Assembly (NCBI GenBank): GCA_028023455.1 | Contig: JAQFVV010000027.1 | Coordinates: 4,151,845 to 4,215,844 of the forward strand | Length of the DNA stretch: 64,000 bases | Reading direction: 5' to 3' | From: Epiperipatus broadwayi | Taxonomy: Eukaryota; Onychophora; Udeonychophora; Euonychophora; Peripatidae | In this document: positions 1 through 12,639 of the stretch, piece by piece | Layout of the letters: every line of letters begins with the position of its first letter | How positions within the stretch are numbered: the first letter of the stretch is position 1 | Translations under genes and position numbers: made by a program | The notes under the pieces: generated by a model | The model's input: only the letters and a program-made list of their open reading frames with translations | Database searches by the model: none | Told to the model about the DNA's origin: nothing

Positions 1-3000
1 ATATTTAAAATGAGGATGATTATGATGTAATACTGCATTAATAAATGTAATAACAAATGTTTGAAGCTAAAGTATTTAAAAGACAAGTTAAAATTAGACA
101 AAGATATTTATTTAATTTGAAATATATGTTAAAAGTGAATAGAAATATTTTAAATTATAAATACTCAAATTGAGATTAATATTTGATTTTAATCATATCA
201 AATAATTATTTTAAAAGCTGATGTAATATTTTATTTATTTTTAAAAATAAGTATTTATTTTAAAAAAGCAATTGTTAAGTTATTTTTAGACGACGGCAAG
301 CGTTTCTTGTATTGTAAAAAACAGATGTTAATTAGAGATACAAACACACATGCTTGGAAGCTTTCTCATAAAGTTGCAAAACTATTTTAAAATTATGTTG
401 TTAAATTTATAAATAATACGTGAGTTATCACGAGATAAAAATAAAGATATTAATGTAAAATATTAAATCTGATTTTTAAAAATATTGTCTTAAAAATATA
501 ACGTATTTAAAAAGATTTAGTTTATTTTAAATGATCTTATAAAAGTTAAGATTTAAATCAAATGAGAAAGAATATTTTAAAAAATGTTTGATAGGTTTGA
601 ATAAACGATAAAATTATTTTAAAATGTAATAATATTAAATATTAAATAAGTCATTATTTTATTTTTAATAGTGTGTTAGTAAATATGTAAATAAGCTAGA
701 AATTTTGATTGTTTAAATGTACCAATCAGATAAGGAGTTTCTGGCAGTATATAAGCTGGATTCAATTGTTGAAGGGGGCTCTCTACAATAAATTTTAAAA
801 GTCGATTGTGCTATTGAGAAAATAGCTAAGTAAATTTATAAACGCTCTTAAAATCAGTGTTAAAATCATAAGAGTGTTATTGTATATAATTTTATAATTT
901 TTAAATGATAAGTATGCAGTAGAAACTTAATAATTCCCTATTGGTCTTCTCAATATCGAAACTCAATTTACGTACGAATGATCATGGAAACATCACGTAT
1001 TGTAGAAATATATCAGAAACTTTATGCTAGAAAAATAACAGACGCTGGATTAGTACATAAAACCATGAGATGGAGAAAAGTAATATTTTGGACTATAAAT
1101 AGTATTAAAAAGTTTAAATTACTATTGTCTATTATAGATAGATATTTAAAAGAAATATGAATATTTCTATAGAAAGAAAGTATTTTGCAGATTTTTAACA
1201 AATAATATGTATATCTTAAGTAAAGATATAAGAAGTAGTAATTTTAATAAATACATGCCTTGTTAAGTCTTTGTGTTGAAAAGACTAAATATTGACGATT
1301 TGAAAAGGCAAATAGATTATAAATATGATTATATAAAATCGTAATATAATAAAATTATTATATCGAAGTAATCTAAAACGCTGGACGTTATAGATGGAAA
1401 AATAGATTCTTACCTAGATATATTGTTTTGAAAAATGCGCAAGTAATACGTGGACGTCCAGGCCAAACCAAATCAGGCCAAGCTAAGTTAATGGAAATAA
1501 TTAAATGAGAATAATTTAACAATTATAAATTAATTTAGAAATAATAACTTTTGAATAATATTTTATGAAGAAATGGATCCAGAAAAAGAACTTATAAACT
1601 ATTTTTAAATTTTTATTTTGTTTTCTTGTGGGAACTTATTTTTTTTAAAAAAAGAGAACGTTACCATTTTTATATAAACTTTCAAGAAACACGTGATACA
1701 ACGGAACAGGAAATAGTGTTCTATTGACTTTATACGTAGGATATTTGTTAGAACTTTTATGGTAGAACAAAAGTCGTCGCTGGAATACGTAATATGAACT
1801 TTTATTTTATTTATTTAACATAAAATTTAAAATATTATTAAACTATTAAAAGTAGGTTAGGTACATTTATTAAATAATAACTTAATAATAATATAATAAT
1901 TAATTACATAAATTTGTTTTTATAATTAATATAACACGGAATATTCTAATGAATGTTTATGAGTGAAAATGTGAATGATTTTTATTTTATGAAGCTGCAA
2001 ATTCCGAAGAATGCTGGATAGCAGATTGGACATTATTATTATTATGGTAAAAACATTGTATAATGATTTTAATGAATTTAATATTTTTTTTTAGATCAAC
2101 CAAATATTATGTTTTGTGGAATGAATGTATAGATATTTTAAGAAAACACATACATTATATTGGCAACGAACTTTATTAAAATATGCATAAGTTTTAATCT
2201 ATAATATCAACATGATACAACATTATGTAAGAAGCTTAGAAATAATTATATGATTCTTTCATAAATAAATTTTGATATTTTATTATGTTATAGTATTAGA
2301 ATTATATTTATTCTTTATTTAGGTAATTATTTTATTATTTGCAAGATAAGAATAGATTTCAAAAGACTCTATTTTTTTGTATTTTGTTATATTAAATAAG
2401 TTAAGTTACGTTATGGGTAGAAGCTTATATTTGGATTGAAAGTTTACTAAATATAAACGATGTAGTATAGGTAATTTGGATGATGAATACTTTGTTTAAA
2501 GTTGATATTTGTTTATTGGAAGTTTTAGATAAATTTAGAGGATGTTTATAAATAAAATTATCAGAAAGGATTAAAATAACATACTAAGTAAAGTAATGAT
2601 TTTATACAGAAAAGAATCATAGAATTTATCTAAGGTAATGCTTTATGAATTTGAAATTGATAAATGATTTAAATAATAGTATTTGAACAGTATAGATATG
2701 TAATGCATATTTGATAAAACATATAACAGGAATTACATTAAGTAAAGTATAATTACAGTCAATTATTTGTTTTACATTACAAAGATACATTAATTTTATA
2801 AAGCTATTAAGCAATGCTAATAGTAAAGTAAATATATGATAATACATTATAAATGGTGATATTTAATTAATGTAACTATTTATTTGGTAGAGCTTCATTA
2901 TTTACACATGCTACATAAATAATTTTTGACATATATTATTATTTGTAATGGAAGTTTATTAACACTTATTTTAAAACTAAGTTTTAAAAAACATACTATA

Positions 3001-4100
3001 ATATTATTAGTATAGTATTTGAAGAATGTATAATTGCTTGTTAAGCACATGAATTAGTAACAGTATAACCCTCTTGTATTTGTAATTTCTTATTTTATTT
3101 TTGTTTATTTTCCTAAATTCTAAAACTGTAAATAGTGTAAATAAATTCTTATTGGAAGTTATTGTAAATAAATTTGTTAATTTGTTTTTAAAAGTGTGTC
3201 GAGTTTTATTATTTTTACCACAGCATTTTGACATCAGATGATTTGAAATAAACATAATATTTGTACTAAAATGAATTTTGTTATTATTATTTAGAAATGA
3301 ATACAATATTTGCTTAACATTATTTTATAAGAATTGATTGACATGAACAGAAAATATTGCAATGGTCATAAGATGATTATAATGCACATTATAAGAATAC
3401 AGTATTGTTTATTGCCACGGATTATTAAGTATAAGATTTTGATCTATTCCAAAATTAAGATATCATATGAAATAAAAATATACATATGATTGTTTGTTCA
3501 TTTAATGATTGATTATATAATATAAATAGATGAGATTAAATTACACTCTAAGATTAGTATTATTTATTATTATTTAAATAAGTTAGGTGTATTTAAGTTT
3601 GATATAAAATCCCACATCATACTTATTTACATGAGTTATTATTATTTTAAAAACAGCTTAGAAGAACCTGAGATTATTTAATTATATTTTAAGTTAAAAG
3701 TTAGGAATGATTTTAGTATTATTAAAGATAATTCATTTCATTTAAAAGTCATAAGAATGCTATAGATGTAGTAGTAAGATGATGAGGTAGTGGTAGTATT
3801 CTTATGCCATTGAGACGGTATCTTGGGAGATATTGACTCAGTGTAAATCTGCTTATTACTTTGTAACTTTACTTCGCAGTCTCATAATTTTATAAATACT
3901 TATTTAATTAGTATAATCTAAAATTATATTGATTTTGATGATTGATAATAAATTTAATTAAGATATGATAATATAAAAGTATATTAAAGATAGATATGCA
4001 AATTTTAATTAAGCATAATAATGTAACTGAGCTAGTTGTATTTTAAACTATTTTATATATCCAGAAGTAAGGGTACAATATATATATATATATAAGCATA
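1..4100. other. AT-rich DNA without a recognisable gene
   Basis: Very AT-rich sequence. All open frames are short, lysine/isoleucine/leucine-rich and lack any motif I recognise. I see no splice-bounded exon candidate with conserved protein similarity and no repeat shared with the rest of the window. A weak promoter-like cluster at 722-792 is discussed under rejected observations. Confidence 0.5.
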
Positions 4101-4111
4101 CACTATAATGG

Positions 4112-4612
4112 GTGTGAGATAATTTATGATAATAGCAAATAAAGTAGTTTACTATTTAAGAGCAAAACAAGATCTTTAGCAACAAGGCAATACACACATA
4201 AATGGGAAAATGTGGGTGATTTAGTCTGTAAGTTATGTAAGGAAGGCATAGAAAATATTAGGCACATGTTAATTGAATGTAAGTACTTGCAAGTAGAAAG
4301 ATCACAAATAATAAAGCTGTGGGAAAATAAATATAAACAAAGGGATTGTATAGAAGGTGGTTTTTTGGTTTTTATACTGGGTGTGGAAAAAGTTAAGGGA
4401 AATTTAAATACAAAGGCCATGGATTTGACAAAGATTGTGTTGTGGAAATGGGATGGAGCAGGATAGAGAAATATGAGGAAACCTTAGGGTGGGGAATAGA
4501 AAGAAAGTAAAGTGGCTAACAGGTTTCTCTGGGCATAGTGACTGACAGATTTCTGACTCTGTATAAGGAGAAGTCACAGTGCATCACATCGCATCACAAG
4601 AAGGTTAAAGCA
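4112..4612 (+). mobile_element. LINE-A 3' fragment (ORF2 C-terminus and 3' tail)
   Basis: A 5'-truncated copy of the non-LTR retrotransposon called LINE-A here; the longest copy is at 33.7-36.6 kb. The frame at 4212-4466 encodes the extreme C-terminus of the polyprotein. It has a zinc-knuckle-like CX2CX8HX4C motif (CKLC...H...C) followed by a conserved end reading LTKIVLWKWDGA; the same end recurs in the copies at 28.0, 36.4 and 58.2 kb. After the stop, a shared 3' UTR (TCTCTGGGCATAGTGACTG, then AAGGAGAAG) ends in short TCACATCGCATCAC-type repeats, a simple-repeat tail rather than poly(A). Truncation at the 5' end is normal for LINEs. The clade is not settled from sequence alone. Confidence 0.75.
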
Positions 4613-5560
4613 ATTTAATTTTATTAATTTAATATTTTTATCAACAAAACAGTAATCATCAATAAGAAAAAAGTTATAAGTTTGAAGATGGATTTCAGTT
4701 TATTCATTTTTTATATATTTGTAAAATTGAACTATTATTTTGAGAATACATTTTGTTTGTAAACTTATATTTCTAACAAATGACTTGAAATGCCTGAAAA
4801 TATAATAAATAATAAAGATGAAATTGTTGAAATGAAAAAGTTGGAAAATTTTATTAGCCATTAGGAGCCATCAAACAAAATATAATTGACAATTCTCATT
4901 GTTTATAACTTACAAGCTTAAGAGAATATGATCATGTGATCTATGACTCTTATTTTGACTATTTATAGATTGCATTTGTTGTTAAATACACTTTTTATTC
5001 TGAATGTTAAAATTAGTGTTTTGTTTTAATTTATTTTTTATGTTCAGTACACTTTTTTTTGCAAAGTTACTATTTGTTTTTTCAAAATATTTTCATTTTT
5101 TTTTTGAATTTATGCATTTAAAGAAATTTGTAAAAAATGTAATAATAAACGAAAGAGTAAGATTTTTTCCCATTAAAAAATACTTAAGCAGAAAAAACAC
5201 TTTAATAAAGAAGCAAAAAAATCCCATGAGATTAAAAATATATATTTTTTGTTAAATAACACAATGGTAGGAAAACATGGAAAGAAAACATGAAAACAAC
5301 AGATCAAGGGATGTCTTAACAAATAATAAATTTAAAGATTAAAATAACTTAAAGCATTATCTGAAAAAAAAAGAACATTGTAGAATGATAGCATGAACTT
5401 TGACAAAAAAGTTATTGGCCAAACTCAAGCAATCTTGAAGCAAAATATAGCAAACCAATAATTTATTGAAGATTTGGTAAGTCTAATCAAGATATTATTA
5501 AACTGTGTTCAATATTATCCCTTTCAAATATTGAAAAATCATTATTTATCATATTATAAT
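4613..5560. other. AT-rich spacer
   Basis: No gene seen. Short frames in this stretch are A/T homopolymer-rich and have no motif. Parts of 4690-4800 resemble the diffuse AT-rich repeat seen near 51.2 and 60.6 kb, but the match is too weak for firm boundaries. Confidence 0.4.
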
Positions 5561-5570
5561 TATATATGTA

Positions 5571-5890
5571 TTGAAATCTTAAATGTGTGGACTTATCTAT
5601 TTTAAATCAACTTAATTAGAAAGCACTTAATTTAGAACAACTATACCAAAGCAAGAATCAAAGTAAACTGACAGGCTGATGCATCCAAAAGAAGGAACCA
5701 CTTTTAAATGCTACCCTAGATCTAATATAGAGATCAAAGTACTGCATTTAAAAAAGAATCCTTTTTTGGATGCATCTGTCTATCAGTTTACTTTGACTCG
5801 TGGCCTAGGGCAATTGTTTGAGGTTAAATTCTTTTTAATTAAGTTGATTTAAGATAATAACTCCACACATTCAAGATTTTCATTGAAACA
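5571..5890. mobile_element. Foldback (MITE-like) element
   Basis: A long imperfect inverted repeat. The left arm starts TTGAAATCTTAAATGTGTGG and the right arm ends with its complement (CCACACATTCAAGATTTTCA). The inner arms carry AAAGTAAACTGACAGGC / complement GTCTATCAGTTTACTTT and GATGCATCCAAAA / TTTTGGATGCATC. The loop is about 60 bp. No coding capacity. No target duplication could be assigned because the right end runs into a TA microsatellite. Confidence 0.6.
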
Positions 5891-5894
5891 TTCA

Positions 5895-5995
<101 letters not shown>

Positions 5996-6021
5996 TTGGT
6001 ATTTTAGATCTAGTATTTGAA

Positions 6022-6079
6022 TATCCTAGCAACTCACTGAGGAGTGTCACCAGCTTAAAACCTGTTTGGGATGGGGATA
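6022..6079 (+). ncRNA. Decayed hammerhead-like motif, family 2
   Basis: A fragment of the family 2 repeat that is better preserved at 50.9 kb. Helix Ib TATCC (6022-6026) can pair with GGATA (6075-6079), and helix Ia CTCA (6033-6036) with TGGG (6067-6070). The core CTGAGGA (6037-6043) fits the hammerhead rule CUGANGA. Stem II has decayed and the GAA before helix III reads TAA, so catalysis is unlikely. Kept because the outer helices and the core still agree with the intact copy. Confidence 0.5.
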
Positions 6080-6262
6080 GTTTTAAATACAGATTTTTTA
6101 TGCTTTTTCTTGCAGCATTTATCAGAAAAGCTTGTTTAGAGCTATTAGCATGTTCATTATACATATATTGTCACATTCTGTAAAGCATTTATATAATTTT
6201 CATAGAGAAATTCAAATATTTGATAAGCCTTCTTTTTCAATTCATTATTAATGCCTTGGAAG

Positions 6263-6440
6263 ACAGGTCTTATATCATTATTATACCATTAAAGTTAAAT
6301 ATTATAGATTTATTAGTTTTTAAAAAGTTCTGAAGGTGGCAACATTATTCGCCATGTTTTTGCCTTAAAATAACAGAAAAACCAGAAAAATAACATAAAA
6401 ATTGTGATTTGAGAGGGAGTTAAATCTGTATATGAATATA
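6263..6440 (+). repeat. Dispersed AT-rich repeat, copy 1
   Basis: Direct repeat of the segment at about 7570-7735. Shared blocks include TTATACCATTAAA, ATTTATTAGTT, the AGGTG...CA-ACATTATTC region and TTTGAGAGGGA. Not assigned to a known class and has no coding capacity. Confidence 0.6.
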
Positions 6441-7560
6441 ACTATTCCATGCTCAAATAGCTATTAAAAATCTATTTAAAGTGAATGTTATTTTTGAGTC
6501 AATAAATATGTAGGCTAAAAGTTGTTAGATATTGCTTTTCATCATTGATTAATAAAGAAAACTTTTAACTCTCTGTCACATTGCCAGATTTAATTGTTTT
6601 CCCTGGAGAGATTTTTTTGTCTTTGACTTTGGATTTTAATATTAAACCATTATTCTGTATCTAAATTTAATAAATTTAACTTGATTTGGTATTAATATAT
6701 GTTAGCAAATGAAAAAGTTTTAAAAATTCATATTTAAACTTTGCAAACATTAAAAAACTGAGATCATAATAACAACAACAAACCATTTCATCATTGAACA
6801 GATGAGAAAACAGAGTCACTCTTATAAAATGAACAAATTCCTTATTAAGGGCAGTTTGTTTGAAAAGTGCAAACAAAGAAATATTAATCTCTGATAAATC
6901 TATCAAATTCTGCTCTGACATACTAAAATTGTTTCCTAATTTTAAAAATATTTCAAGTTATTTCAAGACCGTAATGGCTGTAACATATTAGCACTTTTTT
7001 CATAATTTGATTCTGATTTTATTTGTTAATGTTATGATAGAAGTTATTTTCTTCTATTTTTAAAATTAAAATCTGTACACATCAAATAACAGTGTAAAAA
7101 TGTATACTTGAGAATTTTAAGAATTTTTACTTTAATATTGTTTAACTTTTTACTAATACAAAATCCCTATTGGCAGATTAAATTAAAGTTCCAAACTTTT
7201 GATTGGTCAATTATCAGCAGTAAAAACATATTTATCTTTTAAAATTATATTTGTTTTAGTTTAGTTTTTAAAATGATAAAAATAATCTAGTGGTAAAAGC
7301 ATATTTTGCTGATCTTTCTTTGTCAATTTGTCTTCATGTAAAAATAAACATTTTCTACTGAAATCTGAAACACTTCTAAAATAATTTATATTTCACACAT
7401 ATTTGGTAAAAAAAAAAAAAAGTCATAAATGTGTAAAAAAAAAAAAAAATTAAAACATATGTTTTCATTTGAAAAATAAAAACTAAAAATTAAACTGTCA
7501 AAATTTATGGACAAACTCTGGTGGAGAACAGAAGAAATAACCAATCAGGACCTTGAAAGG
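6441..7560. other. AT-rich spacer
   Basis: No gene, RNA gene or recognisable mobile element seen. Contains A-homopolymer runs near 7410-7450. Confidence 0.4.
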
Positions 7561-7569
7561 CAGTGCTTA

Positions 7570-7735
7570 CTGCATTGTTATACCATTAAATTTAAATATT
7601 ATTGATTTATTAGTTGTAAAAAAATTCTAAAGGTGACAGCATTATTCAGTAAGATTTTCTCAATAAAATAGCTATAAAAGTGGCAAAATAACATTAAAAA
7701 TAGTATTTTGAGAGGGAAGTAAAGGGATCATGAAT
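7570..7735 (+). repeat. Dispersed AT-rich repeat, copy 2
   Basis: Second copy of the repeat at 6263-6440, in the same orientation and about 1.3 kb downstream, with moderate divergence. Confidence 0.6.
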
Positions 7736-8003
7736 ATTAATAAACTTCACAAATAAATAATATTTCTAGTTATTCCAAAGTATTGTTGAAATAATCTTGT
7801 AAATATCCATGGGCACCCATAATTTAAAAAGAGTAATTCATCAAAGAGAAGAAAGAGGTGCTAGAACTTTTTATTCAACTTTACTCACCTCTTTTGAAAT
7901 TTTTTTTTATTAAAGCATCATATATTTTTTAAAAAACATAAATTTATGAATTTAAAAAATAAAAAATTAGCAAAATATCTTAATAGATGAATTTACAAAT
8001 ACA

Positions 8004-8395
8004 GTTAAAGTTGTAATTATATTTTATTGAGCACAACTTTAAGACAGGCTTTAACCTGTATCAAATGTGCCTTGAAATATTTATAATAGTCAATCAAATA
8101 TCATTTCGATGATAGAGGGACCTCACAAACCATGACACAAGATAATGACTTTTATAAAGATAAGAATGGCTGTCTTATCTTTAACATAAATTTCTACTTA
8201 TCCTCCCAAATCAGGATGCATCAGATTGGCCTATATAAGTAAAAATTTAAAGGAAGGATGGCTGCTCTTATCTTTATGAAAGTCTCTATCTTGTGTTGTG
8301 GTTTGTGAGGTCCCTCTATTGACAAAATGATATTTGCTTGACTATTATAAATATTTCAAGACATATTTGATACAGGTTAAAGCCTGATTTAAAAT
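8004..8395. mobile_element. Foldback element with 13-bp target duplication
   Basis: A 392-bp inverted repeat. Arm landmarks are CAGGCTTTAACCTGTATC with complement GATACAGGTTAAAGCCTG, and GAGGGACCTCACAAACCA with complement TGGTTTGTGAGGTCCCTC. Inner arms include GATAAGAATGGCTGTC and the related GATGGCTGCTCTTATC. The direct repeat ATTTACAAATACA flanks it at 7991-8003 and 8396-8408, so it looks like a single insertion. No protein is encoded. A relative lies at about 15945-16140. I found no hammerhead core in it. Confidence 0.7.
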
Positions 8396-8769
8396 ATTTA
8401 CAAATACAATTTTAAAAAAAATACAATAGAATTTCCTCTGACTGAATGTCTCCATGCTGATCAATAATATTTTTAAACATTAATTAGTACATTATTTTGC
8501 ATATTACTTTCAAAACATTAAATACATTCTATAGATCATTTTTAAGGCTGGTAGAATTATCAGAAGTCAAAAAGATAAAGTTTTTGATTTTAATCAATAC
8601 AAATTAAAAACTCTGCCAATCAAATCTGTATCCGTTTTTGATTCTATCTCTAGAAGCTACAATATAACAACTTCAAAGATTACTGTCAGAAAAATTAAAA
8701 AAAAGTTGGAGGAAATGCACTTCATTGTTTGATATCAGTTTTTATTTGAAACTCTTGAGATTTTCAGTT

Positions 8770-9930
8770 TCTAGTAGTAATACGTCTTATTAGAATGTTA
8801 AAACAAGAAATTAATTAATAGCAATCTACATACTATTTGACTAATTGAGTCAAATGCCTGGGCTAAATCAATAAAAGCAGCATAAAACCTCAGCTTTTCT
8901 TTCTATATTTTTTTATAATTATCTGACAAAAACAATGTCTATAGTACTTTTTGGGTCTCTAAAAGAGCAAATGGTATTTGATAATCGTTCTGTATAATTG
9001 GAAGCAACCTATTCAACATAATATTGGTCTTGATAACAATAACATTTTAACAATTTCTACTTTATTTTAAAAATTTGTACAATAGAAGAATTATCAAAAA
9101 TACTTTGAACAACTTCATAGGACTATATATTTTTAAAGAATTTTTAATAGGTTGAAGCAGACAGATTACATATTTTTTTAAAACTTCTCCAGATATCTCA
9201 TCAAGATGGGCATTTTCCGTTATTAAGATTACAAAGAGCTGTTTTAACTTCACTGAGCTAATATTTTGTCCAGGTATAAATTAATAGGTAGGATGGAAAT
9301 ACCTTAAAAGTCATTATCCTCATTTATTAAATCACTATTTAAAATGTGATGAAAATATATCTTCTATCTGTTGAAAATATCATCATTATTATATAGAAGA
9401 AGGTCATCCATGAATTGAGCAATATCTTCTTCAAGTTCTTATATGATTTTAAATACGTCACCAAAAGTTGTAAAATAATCAACAAATGAAATATATTTGT
9501 AGCTTTAATCTATCGACCATTTTAAATCCTTCTTATCAGTAGTTAATTTTCTTTCTATAAATTTTTATATCGGTTAGAGATTGATGTATAATGTATCTAT
9601 TAAACATCTTTTGCTTATTGTATCTACTAATGTTTCGGTGGATCTGGTATATTAAGTAAATTCCACGTTTCATTGTACATGAGTTTTGATGCCATGTTGA
9701 AATCTCTGTTTTTTATTTTCCTTACAGTGTCCATGAATAAACCTACTGGTTCAGATACGGGCATAGTGAACATTACCTTAAATTTTAATCATTGTTCTAC
9801 CAACAGAAAAATAATTACGTTTTTTTTTAATCAGGTCATTAATAACAGGTTCGCTATTGGTAAGCCATTCGGGATTCTTTCTTTTAGTGAAATGAAGAAT
9901 ATATTTGTTTGTATCCTAACACACGTTTAA
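8770..9930 (-). pseudogene. Non-LTR retrotransposon reverse transcriptase remnant
   Basis: Read on the minus strand from about 9930 down to 8770, with frameshifts and stops, the translation resembles the endonuclease-RT linker and N-terminal RT of a LINE pol. Blocks are a linker-like stretch (EPVINDLIKKKRNYFSVGRT), the fingers motif NxxNGKCP..DEISGEVLK near 9180-9240, and a later FYxFxPGIxLN stretch near 8860 that looks like a decayed D(L/F)xQAFD box. Only a loose structural match to LINE RTs is claimed; stops interrupt every domain. Old insertion. The clade is not resolved, and it differs from both LINE-A and the RTE-like tails elsewhere in the window. Confidence 0.5.
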
Positions 9931-10363
9931 AAAACTTTTTACATTTTAGTAACTTAACAATCTTGAATGTCCCAATAAGCAATTTTATTGTTTAATATCT
10001 ATGTACCTAACCTTAAATTTCATATGAATATTACTGGAAGAGAGTTTATTTTATGCAACTGTTATTTGGGCTTTGTAAATGTTAGTCTATGAATACCCCA
10101 ATCATCTGTATTTCTACTGACTCATGGAATACAAATTATTTTTCCATTTTGAATGTCAACTATTAGGTACCATTGTTTTGAGTTATGGTATGCCCAAATT
10201 CTCTATAGTGACTTTTTTGCCTGAACACTTTCTCCAGGATTGTTGATGAAGAAGGTCCATGTTGCACAGAAGTTTATAACAGCAGTTTATTTAAATTTAT
10301 AATACCATTACCAGTATTTTCAATATTTTAGCCATAGTTTACTGGTGCTATCAATATCTACAT

Positions 10364-10566
10364 TAAAGGCTCCTCACTGATGAAAGCCAAAGCTAGAAAC
10401 TAGCCTTGGGATATTGGATAAGTATGCACTATATAGGGATTTTATGCACAAACCTTCTGGCATCCTTTGATTACTCTGGCTTAGCACTGAGTGGTACTAA
10501 TGTATGGAGAGTTTTGCATGTTTTAATAAATTATAAGCAAGCATAAAAAATGGTGATCATGTGATG
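10364..10566 (+). mobile_element. Family 1 ribozyme repeat, right-arm copy
   Basis: Plus-oriented family 1 fragment. The hammerhead-like part starts with stem I TCCTCA and core CTGATGA (10377-10383), followed by stem II AGC/GCT, GAAAC, a modified helix III (ACTAGC) and TTGGGATATTGGAT. Downstream are the family landmarks GATTTTATGCACAA, GCATCC-TTGATTACTCTGG, TGTATGGAGAGTTTTG and ATCATGTGATG. The U16.1 equivalent is C here, so cleavage would probably be impaired. Confidence 0.7.
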
Positions 10567-10729
10567 AGAAGATAATACAGACAACACTATAAAACTGTTA
10601 AACATTAGATAACAATATGACACCTAATTTGATAGACCATAGAAAGGCATGTTCATGTTTGAAGCAGGAAGCTACTAGCTATTGATATAATTGCATCTGT
10701 AATTACCCTTAGGACAGAAATATATGATC

Positions 10730-11133
10730 ACTTCCTATGCTTAAACAAGCTGTCAGAACCCTAATCGACCCTCTCTTCAGTAGTGCCATCCAGCACAAGC
10801 AAACAGCGGAAATCAATGGATGCTGTAAGGTTTGTGCATAAAATTTTTATCTAGGGTCTATTCATCCAATATCTCTAGACTAGTTTCTAGTTTGTGACTT
10901 TTATCAGTGAAGCACCCTAGATCTGAGAGCACTGTACTTAAATTTTAGGATATAATGCAATCCTTCAGTAACAATCCTTACCCACTTGGTTAACTATAAA
11001 GCTAAGAACCTTAGATAAAAGCATAATAAAGTTTTTAATTCAAGTTCATTGACTTGAGTAGTCATATGGATCTGAATTCAGTTCAGTATCCATACATTTT
11101 AATGTCTTTGGTTTTTAAAAAACACATCACCAT
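10730..11133 (-). mobile_element. Family 1 ribozyme repeat, minus copy
   Basis: Almost a full family 1 unit in reverse. It runs from the GCTGT...CTTCAGTAGTGCC end through ATCAATGGATG, TGTGCATAAAA and the hammerhead region (about 10872-10920 on the minus strand) to GTCATATGGATCTGAA, TTCAGTATCCATA and GTCTTTGGTTTTTAA. The core reads CTGATAA instead of CTGATGA, losing the invariant G8, so it is probably inactive. Confidence 0.75.
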
Positions 11134-11589
11134 ATTAGAGTTTGAAGGGAGAGACTCGCCATGTCTTCCTGAGTATTAGTTGTATCGCTGACAATTATGC
11201 GTTTGTAGGTCATTAAAGTTAACGAAGATGAATGTCTGTATTGCAAATATTATATATATATATATTGCTATTTTAAAATAGTTATATGTTATTTTTGAAC
11301 GATTGAAACATTATTCCGGCCTTAATAAATATAAACACAACAATCTTCATTGGAATAGGAAAAAATAGACTTTTTTTTTTTTTGTTTGTTTTTTTGAACT
11401 AGCAAAAGTTGTCAAAACTGCGAAATAAAAAATTAAATACATATAGCGAAATATATTTTGTAGTTAACATTTTAAGCCTTATTTTGTAAATAATTTTTTA
11501 TATTTATTAGTTTGGGTTTTTGATTTATTATCACATTCAAGGGCCAACCCAGAACAGCAAACATGATGAAAAATGGTTTATCGGGATCA

Positions 11590-11870
11590 TCATAGTGGAA
11601 ACTACTACAGGATGAAGATCTCTCTAAGTTCAGTCTATCTTTCCAAGATCTAGTCTCTCTTCTCCATAAAATCCCAGCACACTACATTATTTCAGCCATC
11701 CATCTCACTAATGGTCTGTTTCTAGATCTTTTACAATCTATTGAAATCCGGTTTAAGATTTTAAATGTCCATCTATTATCATCTCTTCTAGCAATATGTC
11801 CAATCCAATTCCGCTTCAGTCTCTTAAGTCAATCATATCCATAACAGCTGTTTTTAAAGAATGGTTATCT
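11590..11870 (-). pseudogene. RTE-type LINE C-terminal tail
   Basis: The minus-strand translation matches the end of the RTE-like pol found repeatedly in this window: LKRxKRNWIGHIARRDDN..W, then a DCKRS...RP.VRWMAE block, then W-EKRDxxLE-KDR. The same tail recurs at 17.5, 24.2, 54.2 and 62.8 kb on the plus strand. Heavily frameshifted. The LKW-WAGHI-RRDD motif is a known signature of the RTE/endonuclease-RT polyprotein C-terminus in invertebrates. Confidence 0.65.
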
Positions 11871-12374
11871 ATAAATCAATTACTTTTTATTAAGGTAGTC
11901 AGGTCTTTATCAGTCAAAAAGATTGCCATAATAATATAGTGAAACGAAATATTGAAAAAGTTATAAGATGTCAGAAAGACGATGCATGGAAAAAAGGATT
12001 AATCCCGAACGAATTTTATAATAGGCAAGTAGAAAAATTATTTATTAAAGTTGGAAAGATTTTTTTTTAAATTATAGAATTATATAAGCCGACGAATTAA
12101 TACACTCAATAAAAAATAAGAAGTCAAAATAAATAAATAAAGAAAATAAAAATAATTACAGTAAGAGTTAATTTTACTTCATTTCACAGTGATCACAAAT
12201 TATTGATCGCTTTAGTGTGGTCCTCTGCAGTGTATTAATGTGTGTCATGGATACTGAAGAAGCAGAAGAAAACAAATATTGATGCTTTTGAAATGAAGTG
12301 TTATGGAAGTAGGTTGGTCACCTGAGAGAATTAATGAATGGATTTGGAGAAAGTAGCTACAGGTAGCACAACTA

Positions 12375-12620
12375 ATGGAAGTGGTAAAATGATGTAAATT
12401 ACAATATTTTGGCAATATGTCAAAGCATATTATCACACTTGAAATGGATATTATGTTTAAAAGGTGAATAGATCAAGAGGACGGAGATAACCATGGATGG
12501 TTAACATTATGCAATGGACGGGATTGATAACATTGGAAGCTTATAGAAAAGCAGAGCAAAAATCATTCAGGAGGCAATTCGTGCTTTCTGTCGTCTATTA
12601 TTGAAACCACGGTTTAGGCG
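12375..12620 (+). pseudogene. Tail of a second RTE-like LINE
   Basis: Reads as a pol C-terminus of the 'GRPRTxWxDNI..WTG' kind. Recognisable words are LQYFGNMSKH, then after a frameshift a DQEDGD/RGRR...W stretch, then NIMQWTGLITLEAYRKAEQ and a final FRRQFV. This ending differs from the RRDDNRW-type tail, so it belongs to another element. No intact frame. Confidence 0.5.
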
Positions 12621-12639
12621 GATAATCATAATGATAACA

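Noticed and set aside
722-792. CCAAT (722), TATATAAG (748) and AATAAA (787) close together, resembling a compact promoter or LTR
   Set aside because: Such words are expected by chance in sequence this AT-rich; no second copy, no flanking repeat and no downstream gene.
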